8,556 bases of DNA, from NCBI GenBank assembly GCA_959602045.1, contig CAUGRT010000061.1, positions 1-8,556 on the forward strand. Direction: 5' to 3'. The position numbers and the translations under genes were made by a program. Positions 1 through 6,551 of this stretch are shown piece by piece; the stretch's first letter is position 1; the number at the start of each line of letters is the position of its first letter. The stretch comes from an uncultured Clostridia bacterium. Its GTDB lineage: Bacteria > Bacillota > Clostridia > UBA1381. Below the pieces are notes generated by a model that worked only from the letters and a program-made list of their open reading frames with translations, did no database searches and was not told the origin of the DNA.

Positions 1-21
1 AAAGAAGCAAGCAGATTGTTT

Positions 22-66
22 CTATTTCGGGCGCCGACGTATGCTGATACTTCAAGCCCGAAATAG
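22..66 (-). repeat. Perfect 11-bp inverted repeat (hairpin) after fabG
   Basis: CTATTTCGGGC at 22-32 is the exact reverse complement of GCCCGAAATAG at 56-66. The 23-base loop holds a second small stem, GTAT (39-42) with ATAC (47-50). The hairpin starts 23 bases after the fabG stop in the minus-strand transcript. No run of U follows the stem directly, so it is not a textbook intrinsic terminator. It could be an RNA-stability or processing hairpin between fabG and the next gene of the operon, or a weak attenuator. The next start codon lies beyond the left edge. Confidence 0.7.
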
Positions 67-89
67 GGGCAAGATGCGCCGCTTATTTT

Positions 90-830
90 CTACATTAAAA
101 GGCCGCCGTCAATGTTGACAACCTGCCCCGTCACATACTTCGACATGTCAGACGCCAAAAATGCCACTACATCCGCCACATCTTCGGTCGTTCCAAACTT
201 CCCTAACGGAATCGCCTTAAAGTATTCCTGTTTCACCTCATCCGGCAGCTTGTCCGTCATATCGGACGCGATAAATCCGGGTGCTACAGCATTACAGCGG
301 ATTCCTCTGGATGCCAGCTCCTTTGCGGTGGTTTTTGTCAAACCAATCAAGCCTGCCTTGGATGCACTGTAGTTTGCCTGTCCGGGATTTCCCATAACTC
401 CTACTACGGAAGCAATATTAATAATCGAACCGCCGCGCTGCTTCATCATCGGTCTTGCCACGGCTTTAATACAATTGAACGCACCTTTCAGATTAATATC
501 CAGAACAAGATCCCAGTCTTCCTCGCTCATTCGCAGAATCAGACCATCTCTTGTTACACCGGCGTTATTTACAAAAACATCAATTTTCCCAAATTCATCA
601 ACGGCAGCCTTCACCAATGCCGCCACATCCTCACTCTTTCGTACATCGCCCTTTACAACAATACTGCCAACGCCCAATGCCTTGATTTCCTCACATGTTG
701 CATCGGCATAATCGGAGGACGGAATATCATTGATAACAATGTTCGCACCCAGAGAAGCCAGCTTCAATGCGATAGCCTTTCCGATTCCGCGTCCCGATCC
801 TGTAATAACTGCTGTTTTTCCTTTTAGCAT
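90..830 (-). CDS. fabG: 3-oxoacyl-[ACP] reductase FabG
   Basis: FabG is the NADPH-dependent ketoreductase of type II fatty-acid synthesis; it reduces 3-oxoacyl-ACP to 3-hydroxyacyl-ACP in the cytoplasm. The 246-residue protein has the normal length and all short-chain dehydrogenase marks. These are the nucleotide-binding TGSGRGIG at residues 10-17, NNAG at 88-91, Asn113 in DINLKG, and the catalytic Ser141, Tyr154 and Lys158 (YSASK). The ATG at 830 has GGAGG at 837-841, six bases upstream, which settles the start. It lies 35 bases after fabD and is the last gene of the operon visible here. SDR proteins can have other substrates, but position and motifs make FabG nearly certain. Confidence 0.97.
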   Translation of the reverse strand: MLKGKTAVITGSGRGIGKAIALKLASLGANIVINDIPSSDYADATCEEIKALGVGSIVVKGDVRKSEDVAALVKAAVDEFGKIDVFVNNAGVTRDGLILRMSEEDWDLVLDINLKGAFNCIKAVARPMMKQRGGSIINIASVVGVMGNPGQANYSASKAGLIGLTKTTAKELASRGIRCNAVAPGFIASDMTDKLPDEVKQEYFKAIPLGKFGTTEDVADVVAFLASDMSKYVTGQVVNIDGGLLM

Positions 831-865
831 TTGCTTCCTCCCTCTCCGCTGTTTTGCGGTATTTT

Positions 866-1801
866 CTATTCGCTTAAACCCTGCAAAGTCTTTTCCAGAG
901 AATCCATATCCTCTACGTTGAAAACTCTGACATCTCTTGAAATCTTCTTGATAAAGCCGCTCAAAGCCTTCCCCGGACCAACCTCCACAAAGGTATCTAC
1001 CCCATCATCGATCATTCTCCGAACAGAATCCTCCCAAAGTACGGATGAAGAAACCTGCTTGATTAAATAGGGTTTAATATCCTCTTTTGAAGCAACATAA
1101 TCCGCTGTTACATTGGTAATCACCGGAATCTGCATGTCCTTGACTTCAACCTTTTCCAGTTCTTTTGCAAGCTTCTCTCCTGCCCCCACCAGCATAGAAC
1201 AGTGGAACGGAGCAGAAACCGCCAGCTTCAAAGCACGCTTTGCACCTTTTTCCTTTGCCAGCTCACAGCAGCGATCTACCGCTGACACCTCGCCGGAAAC
1301 AACAATCTGTCCGGGGCAATTGAAATTTGCCGGAGAGCATACGCCCAAGGTGGAAGCCTCCTTGCAACATTCCCGAACATCCTCTGCGGATAACGCAATA
1401 ATCGCCGCCATCGCGCCAACGCCGACAGGAACTTCTTCCTGCATATACTTGCCACGCTTTTTCACCAATCGCACACCGTCCGCAAAATCAATGGAACCCG
1501 ACGCAATGTGTGCGCTATATTCTCCCAGACTTAATCCTGCAACCACATCCGGGTGAATCCCCTTTTCTTCCAGCACACGCAGTGCCGCAATACTCATTGT
1601 CACAACTGTCGGCTGCGTATTTTCGGTAATCATCAACGTATCATTATCGCCGTTAAAAATCATTTCTTTGACATCAAATCCCAAAGCCTCTGAGGCTTCG
1701 TCAAAGGTCTTGTCCGCACACGCAAAATTGTCTGCCAATTCCTTACCCATGCCGACCTTCTGTGCGCCTTGACCTGCAAACACAAATGCTAATTTTCCCA
1801 T
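866..1801 (-). CDS. fabD: Malonyl-CoA:ACP transacylase FabD
   Basis: FabD moves malonyl from CoA to acyl carrier protein, giving the extender unit used by the condensing enzymes. With the start chosen here it has 311 residues. The N-terminus reads MGKLAFVFAGQGAQ, a family hallmark. The nucleophile Ser91 is in GLSLGEYSA, Arg116 is in RGKYMQ, and the catalytic His200 is in SAPFHCSM; EVGPGKALSG lies near the C-terminus. The usual His before the nucleophile (GHSLGE) is Leu here. An in-frame ATG at 1813 would add four residues, but the AAAGGA at 1815-1820 is then only one base away. The ATG at 1801 leaves a 13-base spacer, long but workable, and fits the family N-terminus. It is flanked closely by fabK and fabG. 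Confidence 0.95.
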   Translation of the reverse strand: MGKLAFVFAGQGAQKVGMGKELADNFACADKTFDEASEALGFDVKEMIFNGDNDTLMITENTQPTVVTMSIAALRVLEEKGIHPDVVAGLSLGEYSAHIASGSIDFADGVRLVKKRGKYMQEEVPVGVGAMAAIIALSAEDVRECCKEASTLGVCSPANFNCPGQIVVSGEVSAVDRCCELAKEKGAKRALKLAVSAPFHCSMLVGAGEKLAKELEKVEVKDMQIPVITNVTADYVASKEDIKPYLIKQVSSSVLWEDSVRRMIDDGVDTFVEVGPGKALSGFIKKISRDVRVFNVEDMDSLEKTLQGLSE

Positions 1802-1846
1802 CTTTATAACCATTCCTTTCCGTACTGCTTGCTCTCGGATGACCTT

Positions 1847-2791
1847 TTATTTCTCCATCTTATTCTGAATCTGACTGATGATTTCCTCGGTTCCCTCAAA
1901 ATAGCTTCTGATAATATCCGCACACGGTTCAATTTTATGTACCATTGCCGCGGATTGTCCTGCCATCAGTGACCCCGTCTGAACATCGCCCTCCTGGAAT
2001 GCTCTTCTCAAGCCGCCGACACCCAACGCTTCAATTTCTTCAAAAGGAGCATTTGCCTTTTCCAGTTTTTCATATTCTCTCGTCAGCTTATTTTTCAAGG
2101 CTCTGACCGGTGCGCCTGCCGAACGACCCGTAACAACCGCGTCACGATCCTTAGCTTTCAGCACCGCTTCTTTATAATTTTCATGCGCAATACATTCATT
2201 TGAGCAGATAAAACGCGTTCCGACTTGGATTCCATCCGCACCCAAAGCGAATGCCGCAATCGTTCCGCGACGATCGGCAATACCGCCGGCTGCAATAACC
2301 GGAATGGATACTGCGTCCACAACCTGCGGAACTAAGCACATCGTGGTAATCTCTCCGATATGTCCGCCGGACTCCGTTCCCTCAGCTACAACCGCATCCG
2401 CGCCGTCCTTTTCCATCTTCTTCGCCATCGCAACGCTCGCAATAACCGGCATAATCTTAATACCGGCTTCCTTTAATGCCGGAATATATTTCCCCGGATT
2501 GCCTGCGCCTGTCGCAACAACTGCCGGCTTTTCCTCCAGAACAACCTGCATAACTTCCTCTGCAAACGGAGACATCAGCATAACATTTACGCCAAACGGC
2601 TTATCGGTCAAAGTACGGCATTTTTGAATCTGTTCTCTCACCACGTCAGCCGGTGCGCCGCCTGCCGCAATAATCCCCAAGCCGCCGCCGTTCGATACAG
2701 CCGCCGCCAACTCCGCCGTCGCAACCCAAGCCATACCGCCCTGAATGATCGGATATTCAATCCCTAATAATTCGCATAATCTTGTTTTCAT
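1847..2791 (-). CDS. fabK: Enoyl-[ACP] reductase II FabK (FMN-dependent)
   Basis: FabK performs the last reduction of the elongation cycle, turning trans-2-enoyl-ACP into acyl-ACP with NAD(P)H and FMN. The 314-residue protein is a TIM-barrel of the nitronate monooxygenase/FabK type. It opens with a PIIQGGMAW segment (residues 14-22). SGGHIGE places His144 at the number of the known catalytic histidine of pneumococcal FabK. AAGGIADRRG and GADGIQVGTRF (about 167-193) form the phosphate and flavin site. The relative 2-nitropropane dioxygenase is the main alternative, but the place between fabH and fabD argues for FabK. AAAGGAG at 2798-2804 is six bases from the ATG. FabK enzymes are known to be insensitive to triclosan, so this pathway may be too if no FabI exists elsewhere. 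Confidence 0.95.
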   Translation of the reverse strand: MKTRLCELLGIEYPIIQGGMAWVATAELAAAVSNGGGLGIIAAGGAPADVVREQIQKCRTLTDKPFGVNVMLMSPFAEEVMQVVLEEKPAVVATGAGNPGKYIPALKEAGIKIMPVIASVAMAKKMEKDGADAVVAEGTESGGHIGEITTMCLVPQVVDAVSIPVIAAGGIADRRGTIAAFALGADGIQVGTRFICSNECIAHENYKEAVLKAKDRDAVVTGRSAGAPVRALKNKLTREYEKLEKANAPFEEIEALGVGGLRRAFQEGDVQTGSLMAGQSAAMVHKIEPCADIIRSYFEGTEEIISQIQNKMEK

Positions 2792-2825
2792 TTTGAACTC
2801 CTTTCACAAAAGCCCTGCTCGTCCT

Positions 2826-3803
2826 TTACCACTGCAACACACATGCCGCATAGGTTAAACCGCCGCCAAAGCCGACGAGAACAATCTTATCGCCCTTTTT
2901 GATTTTTCCGGTTGCAACGGCTTCATGCAAAGCCACCGGAATACAGGACGCTGAAGTATTTCCGTATTTCTGTATTGTCAAAATCACCTTATCGTCCGTG
3001 ATCCCCATGCGCTTAATCGCACTTTCCACAATTCTGTAATTCGCTTGATGCGGCACAACCAGTGCAATATCATCATACGTCAATCCTGCCTTATCCAAAG
3101 CGCGCTGTGAGGAATCCGCCATCGCCTTAACCGCAAACTTCATAACGGATTGTCCTGCCATCCAGATGGTTTCTTTCCGCCCCGAAATTCTCTTTTCCGT
3201 TTCTTCTTCGTCATTTCTGAACGCCAGACTTGTAATCGTCTTACCGCCGGTGCCATCTGCACCCATATCAAAGCTCAGCAATCCCGGCTCGTCCGTGGCG
3301 GATAATACCGCTGCACCAGCCGCATCGCCAAACAGCACACAGGTCGCCCGATCTTTATAATCCGTTGCCTTTGATAAAACATCCGCAGCAACAACCAATA
3401 CATGCTTATATACGCCTGTTTCAATAAACTGTCCGGCAATCACCGTTCCTACCACAAATCCGGAGCATGCCGCATTATAATCGAAAGCCATCGCATTCAC
3501 AGCGCCAATTTTCTCCTGAACCACGCAAGCGCATGACGGGGTAAAATAATCCGGCGTTACCGTTGCCAGAATAATCAGATCAATATCCTCCGGTGTCAGC
3601 CCTGCGTCGTGAATTGCTGCCAAAGAAGCCTTTGCCGCCAAATCGGTGGTGTACTCATTCTCCTCGCTGATATGCCGCTCGCTGATGCCGGTTCTTCTTG
3701 TGATCCACTCATCATTCGTATCTACAATACTTTCCATGTATGCATTATCATATACCTTTTCCGGAATATATACACCCAGTCCGGTAATTTTCGCATTTGC
3801 CAT
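2826..3803 (-). CDS. fabH: 3-oxoacyl-[ACP] synthase III FabH
   Basis: FabH starts fatty-acid synthesis by condensing an acyl-CoA primer with malonyl-ACP. The 325-residue protein has the thiolase fold and the full Cys-His-Asn triad: Cys113 in NAACSGF, His252 in PHQAN, and Asn282 in YGNTSA. The N-terminal TNDEWITRRTGI (29-40) and the C-terminal GFGGGLTY (311-318) are typical of the family. GGAGG at 3814-3818 lies ten bases before the ATG, and the gene begins 17 bases after the plsX stop. The primer preference (acetyl or branched acyl-CoA) cannot be read from the sequence. No acpP lies in the 34 bases between fabH and fabK. Confidence 0.97.
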   Translation of the reverse strand: MANAKITGLGVYIPEKVYDNAYMESIVDTNDEWITRRTGISERHISEENEYTTDLAAKASLAAIHDAGLTPEDIDLIILATVTPDYFTPSCACVVQEKIGAVNAMAFDYNAACSGFVVGTVIAGQFIETGVYKHVLVVAADVLSKATDYKDRATCVLFGDAAGAAVLSATDEPGLLSFDMGADGTGGKTITSLAFRNDEEETEKRISGRKETIWMAGQSVMKFAVKAMADSSQRALDKAGLTYDDIALVVPHQANYRIVESAIKRMGITDDKVILTIQKYGNTSASCIPVALHEAVATGKIKKGDKIVLVGFGGGLTYAACVLQW

Positions 3804-3820
3804 GATCTGCGTTCCTCCAA

Positions 3821-4804
3821 TTAATTAATATGTTTTATAATCTCGTCAATCATTCCTGTTTCAACAAACTTCTTCGCCTGTCTGATTGCATTAAATACCG
3901 CCTTTGCATCGGATGATCCGTGTCCCTTAATGACCGGTTTTTTCGTTCCTAAAAGCGGTGCGCCGCCGTATTCGCGGTAGTCCATCTTTTTACGGAAGTC
4001 CTTGATACCTTTCATCACAAATGCCGCGCCCAGCTTGGTCAGAAGATTTCGGGTGAAAAGATTTTTGATTTCACTCCCGACAACACTGCCCATGCCCTCG
4101 ACCGTTTTCAAGATGACATTTCCGACAAATCCGTCACACGTTATGACATCCGCATTGCCCTCCATAACATCTCGTCCCTCGATATTTCCGATAAAATTCA
4201 CCGGTGCCTGCTGCAGCAAAGGATAGGTTTCTTTCGTCAGCTCATCGCCTTTACCCTCTTCCTCGCCATTCGACATCAACCCGACCGTCGGGTTCTTGAT
4301 GTCCATAACACCGCTCATGTATAGGCTGCCCATAATTCCGAACTGAACCAGATTTTCCGGCTTACAGTTGGTGTTTGCCCCGGCATCAATCAGCATTTTC
4401 GGACCTTTTGCCGATGGCAGAAGCGTAGCCAGTGCCGGACGCAAAATCCCCTTGATTCGTCCGACAATCAGCAATCCGGCTGCCAAAAGCGCCCCTGTAT
4501 TCCCCATGGACAGCAGGGCATCGCCCTCTCCGTCCTTTAGCAGATTTGCCGCAACGACAATCGACGAATCCTTTTTACTCCGCACCGCCTTTGCTGGCTC
4601 TTCATGATTTGAGATCAGCGTTTCTGCATGGACAATCCTTATTTTCTCGGCAGGATATTGATATTTGCGCAATTCCGCCTGCAAAACATCTGTCTTTCCC
4701 ACGAATACAATGTCAACGTCTAACACCTTTGCAGCCTGAACGCCTGCTTCAATCGGTGCATGGGGTGCATGATCTCCGCCCATTGCATCAATAATAATCT
4801 TCAT
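3821..4804 (-). CDS. plsX: Phosphate acyltransferase PlsX
   Basis: PlsX converts acyl-ACP and phosphate to acyl-phosphate, which the membrane enzyme PlsY uses to acylate glycerol-3-phosphate; it therefore links fatty-acid synthesis to phospholipid synthesis. The 327-residue length is normal. Family segments include IDAMGGDHAP at 5-14, SMGNTGALLAAG at 99-110, IDAGANTNCKPENL at 139-152, NGEEEGKG at 179-186, and DVITCDGFVGNV at 219-230. There is no signal peptide or membrane segment, as expected for a peripheral membrane enzyme. GAGAGGG at 4813-4819 is eight bases before the ATG and overlaps the fapR stop region, so the two genes are probably translated in step. fapR-plsX-fabH order is common in Firmicutes. 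Confidence 0.97.
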   Translation of the reverse strand: MKIIIDAMGGDHAPHAPIEAGVQAAKVLDVDIVFVGKTDVLQAELRKYQYPAEKIRIVHAETLISNHEEPAKAVRSKKDSSIVVAANLLKDGEGDALLSMGNTGALLAAGLLIVGRIKGILRPALATLLPSAKGPKMLIDAGANTNCKPENLVQFGIMGSLYMSGVMDIKNPTVGLMSNGEEEGKGDELTKETYPLLQQAPVNFIGNIEGRDVMEGNADVITCDGFVGNVILKTVEGMGSVVGSEIKNLFTRNLLTKLGAAFVMKGIKDFRKKMDYREYGGAPLLGTKKPVIKGHGSSDAKAVFNAIRQAKKFVETGMIDEIIKHIN

Positions 4805-4817
4805 GAATATAACCCTC

Positions 4818-5354
4818 TCAGCCTAATACTTTCAAACTGAATTTTCCTCTGAATACTTCGTTCATTTTTACTTTAATAAATACATGAACCACGAACTCAT
4901 CCTCTTTTTCGCGAATTACGATGGATTTCGCCACCAATGTATCCCCCGGATGAACCTCTTTCGTATATTTCACATTTGCCACTTTAATCAGCATGGACTC
5001 TGCGCCGATGACATGCAATGCCAAATCCTCGGCAAATGCATAAATAAACTGACTTTTTACGATATTTGTACCGTTAAATGTCATGCTTGCATCGGTATGC
5101 AGCACCGAAATCCCGTCATGATGGACGTTTAAATCCAGCAGCTCGCCGCAGGTATCGTTTCCGCTGATACTGCCCTGCGCCGCATTTTTCACCCGTTCTC
5201 TGTATTCTGCAATGCCCAGCTCTGCCCGGTCGAATCGTATCGTGGATACACTTACTCCAAATGCCCGTGCCAAATCCTCATCCTTTAAAAAAGGATTTTC
5301 CTTAATCTTCTTCAAAAGATAGGCATGACGCTCACGCTTTATGGCTCTTGGCAA
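4818..5354 (-). CDS. fapR: FapR, malonyl-CoA-responsive repressor of lipid synthesis
   Basis: FapR is the transcription factor that represses fatty-acid and phospholipid genes until malonyl-CoA binds it. The protein begins with a basic, DeoR-like helix-turn-helix (about residues 23-47, LKDEDLARAFGVSVSTIRFD). A linker leads to a hot-dog effector domain (about 67-178). The start is TTG at 5352-5354, giving 178 residues: AGGAGG at 5363-5368 lies eight bases upstream. The longer GTG start at 5363 would overlap that ribosome site. A FapR box lies in its own leader, so it should be autoregulated along with the operon. From memory of the Bacillus subtilis protein, the ligand contact Arg106 aligns to Lys100 here and Asn115 to Glu109, while Phe99 is kept as Phe93. 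The effector affinity may therefore differ. Confidence 0.93.
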   Translation of the reverse strand: MPRAIKRERHAYLLKKIKENPFLKDEDLARAFGVSVSTIRFDRAELGIAEYRERVKNAAQGSISGNDTCGELLDLNVHHDGISVLHTDASMTFNGTNIVKSQFIYAFAEDLALHVIGAESMLIKVANVKYTKEVHPGDTLVAKSIVIREKEDEFVVHVFIKVKMNEVFRGKFSLKVLG

Positions 5355-5360
5355 AACATC

Positions 5361-5368
5361 CACCTCCT
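5361..5368 (-). promoter_or_regulatory. Strong ribosome binding site of fapR
   Basis: On the minus strand the sequence is AGGAGGTG, the full anti-Shine-Dalgarno complement. It contains the GTG that would otherwise be taken as the start and lies at the right distance from the TTG at 5354. An ATG at 5357-5359 is out of frame and can be ignored. Confidence 0.75.
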
Positions 5369-5419
5369 CGACTCCAAATCATCACCGAATCCATTAAAAC
5401 GACAAATTGTGAATTATTA

Positions 5420-5436
5420 TTAGTATCTGGTACTAA
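5420..5436. promoter_or_regulatory. FapR operator
   Basis: TTAGTATCTGGTACTAA is a 17-bp palindrome with a single mismatch between its 8-base arms. It matches the known FapR box pattern (TTAGTACC-n-GGTACTAA type). It begins about 7 bases downstream of the predicted transcription start of the fapR operon, so bound FapR would block initiation or early elongation. Two further TACTAT half-sites at 5440-5445 and 5451-5456 run toward, and into, the -10 element. Confidence 0.88.
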
Positions 5437-5449
5437 ATTTACTATATTG

Positions 5450-5478
5450 ATACTATCACATGTCTGTCGTGATTTCAA
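5450..5478 (-). promoter_or_regulatory. Sigma-A-type promoter of the fapR-fab operon
   Basis: On the minus strand TTGAAA (5473-5478) and TAGTAT (5450-5455) are 17 bases apart, and a TGA just before the -10 makes it an extended -10. The stretch upstream of the -35 (about 5480-5500) is A/T-rich and could act as an UP element. The start should fall near 5443, leaving a leader of about 90 bases that carries the FapR box. No terminator hairpin is visible between this promoter and the hydrolase stop at 5581, so some read-through into the operon is possible. Confidence 0.75.
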
Positions 5479-5580
5479 GTATTTTTCAAGCTTTTTTAAA
5501 ACATTGTTAAAATCATCTAATAGAAATCACAAATCCAGCGGAAAACACATCAAATTACACAGAATATATTTTTTATAATC

Positions 5581-6345
5581 TTAAATATTGACGGTCATTC
5601 CATCGTATGCCACGCCAATTTGCGAGGGTGCAAGGCGTTTTTCCGTTTCCTTTTGTGTCCCATGCAATTTACAAGCCAGATGGGAGATTATTATTTTTCC
5701 ATCCGATTTCAGCACATGTGTATTCCGTACAGTTTCCGCCATTAATTCAACCATTCTAAGATTATTATGCTCAAAAATCCGATAATCTCCGCAGACATCG
5801 CCGAGCGTTCCGTCAAAAATCATCAGATCGTACTGAAATTCGCGCATATAGTACCAAGTATCGCGTCTGAGCCATGCGCCATCGCAGCCATAGAAAATCC
5901 GTTTTCCGTCTTTTTCGATAATATAGTGCAGTGCCTGTTCCTGTACATTATCCGTCCCGTGGTTTGCCGGCACGGCTGTCACGGTATAGCCTGCGATATT
6001 GAGCGGCGTATACAGTGAAATCGGGTGTATTTCGATATTGGTTATATTTTGAATCGCCGCCGCGGCATGTTCTTCACAATACAGTATGCGTTTTTTATGG
6101 TCACACAATTTTTGCAGATTTTCGATATTCAAGTGATCATCATGGGAATGGGTCAGCAACACATTCGCAATAGGATCGAACAGGTGGTGACATCCGAAAT
6201 CTTCGGCAAACTCAAAGATTTTTTTCCCCGGATCAATGAGCAGGGTATCGTCTACGGTAATGGATGAAAACCTACGGTATTCCTCCGTCCCATGCAGTGA
6301 ATCGGGCCAATTTGCAGCACCGGTTCCCAGAAATCTGATATTCAT
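5581..6345 (-). CDS. MBL-fold metallohydrolase, PhnP-like, substrate unknown
   Basis: This 254-residue protein has the metallo-beta-lactamase fold. The metal-binding THSHDDH is at residues 65-71 (His66, His68, Asp70, His71). Later ligand candidates are His129 in ANHG, Asp155 in YGCDGAW, and His222 in ISHLA. The N-terminus FLGTGAANWP and the overall spacing resemble the PhnP/lactonase-like subfamily that cleaves cyclic phosphodiesters or related esters; the true substrate is unknown. It has no signal peptide, so it should be cytoplasmic. AAGGGAG at 6354-6360 is eight bases before the ATG. It has its own promoter and sits 217 bases upstream of fapR on the same strand, with no evidence that it serves lipid synthesis. 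None of the usual phosphonate genes are near. Confidence 0.85.
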   Translation of the reverse strand: MNIRFLGTGAANWPDSLHGTEEYRRFSSITVDDTLLIDPGKKIFEFAEDFGCHHLFDPIANVLLTHSHDDHLNIENLQKLCDHKKRILYCEEHAAAAIQNITNIEIHPISLYTPLNIAGYTVTAVPANHGTDNVQEQALHYIIEKDGKRIFYGCDGAWLRRDTWYYMREFQYDLMIFDGTLGDVCGDYRIFEHNNLRMVELMAETVRNTHVLKSDGKIIISHLACKLHGTQKETEKRLAPSQIGVAYDGMTVNI

Positions 6346-6416
6346 TTTTTATTCTCCCTTTTATTCTCTCTCTTGTTTTTATTTTCTTTCTTAATTTAAT
6401 GGTTATTTTATTTTTT

Positions 6417-6445
6417 ATGATACGTTAGTATGTGGGAAAAGTCAA
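6417..6445 (-). promoter_or_regulatory. Promoter of the MBL hydrolase gene
   Basis: On the minus strand TTGACT (6440-6445) and TATCAT (6417-6422) are separated by exactly 17 bases, a very good sigma-A match. The start should lie near 6410, giving a leader of about 65 bases that is A/T-rich and holds no clear structure. The promoter sits right beside the recombinase module, but its -35 and -10 appear intact. Confidence 0.75.
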
Positions 6446-6448
6446 TAG
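6421..6448. repeat. Left copy of imperfect direct repeat flanking the recombinase module
   Basis: This stretch overlaps the -35 of the hydrolase promoter. Its core, GTGGGAAAAGTCAATA at 6432-6447, matches GTGGAAATGTCAATA at 8502-8516 with one gap and one mismatch, and the similarity extends weakly back to the TAC at 6421. A shorter look-alike, TATGTGGGG then AGTAATA, is at 6491-6507. It may mark an insertion end, or be chance in AT-rich DNA. Confidence 0.35.
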
Positions 6449-6507
6449 TTTTCTGAAAATTTTTCTTGAAATTAAAAAAAACATCACCTTTATGTGGGGA
6501 GTAATAA

Positions 6508-6551
6508 GGAAGTATTTCCGCAAGGCTTAAAAATAGTCTTGCGGAATTTCC
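6508..6551. terminator. Hairpin at the recombinase 3' end, possible terminator
   Basis: TTCCGCAAG (6516-6524) pairs perfectly with CTTGCGGAA (6538-6546) around a 13-base loop that contains the recombinase stop codon. Outer bases GGAA (6508-6511) and TTCC (6548-6551) can extend it. In the plus direction the stem is followed by a T-rich stretch (TTTCCTTTTT), whereas in the minus direction it is followed by only a poor U-run. It may stop transcription in either direction, or be part of the recombinase recognition region. Confidence 0.4.

Noticed and set aside
2792..2825. Possible small acpP gene between fabH and fabK, as in some related clusters
   Set aside because: Only 34 bases separate the two genes, and no carrier-protein DSL motif is found in the window.
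112..5132. Many open frames of 60-150 residues on the plus strand across the fab genes
   Set aside because: They lie opposite complete, recognisable genes, lack ribosome sites and family motifs, and are explained by antisense codon bias.
5361..5363. GTG as the fapR start
   Set aside because: Its first base is the last base of the AGGAGG ribosome site; TTG at 5354 has proper spacing.
5494..5512. TTTTAA/TTAAAA inverted repeat as a terminator of the hydrolase transcript
   Set aside because: The six-base arms are all A and T and no U-run suits a terminator; such pairs are expected in AT-rich DNA.
5364..5580. Riboswitch or tRNA-type leader upstream of fapR
   Set aside because: The leader is short, AT-rich and without strong stems; the FapR box accounts for control.
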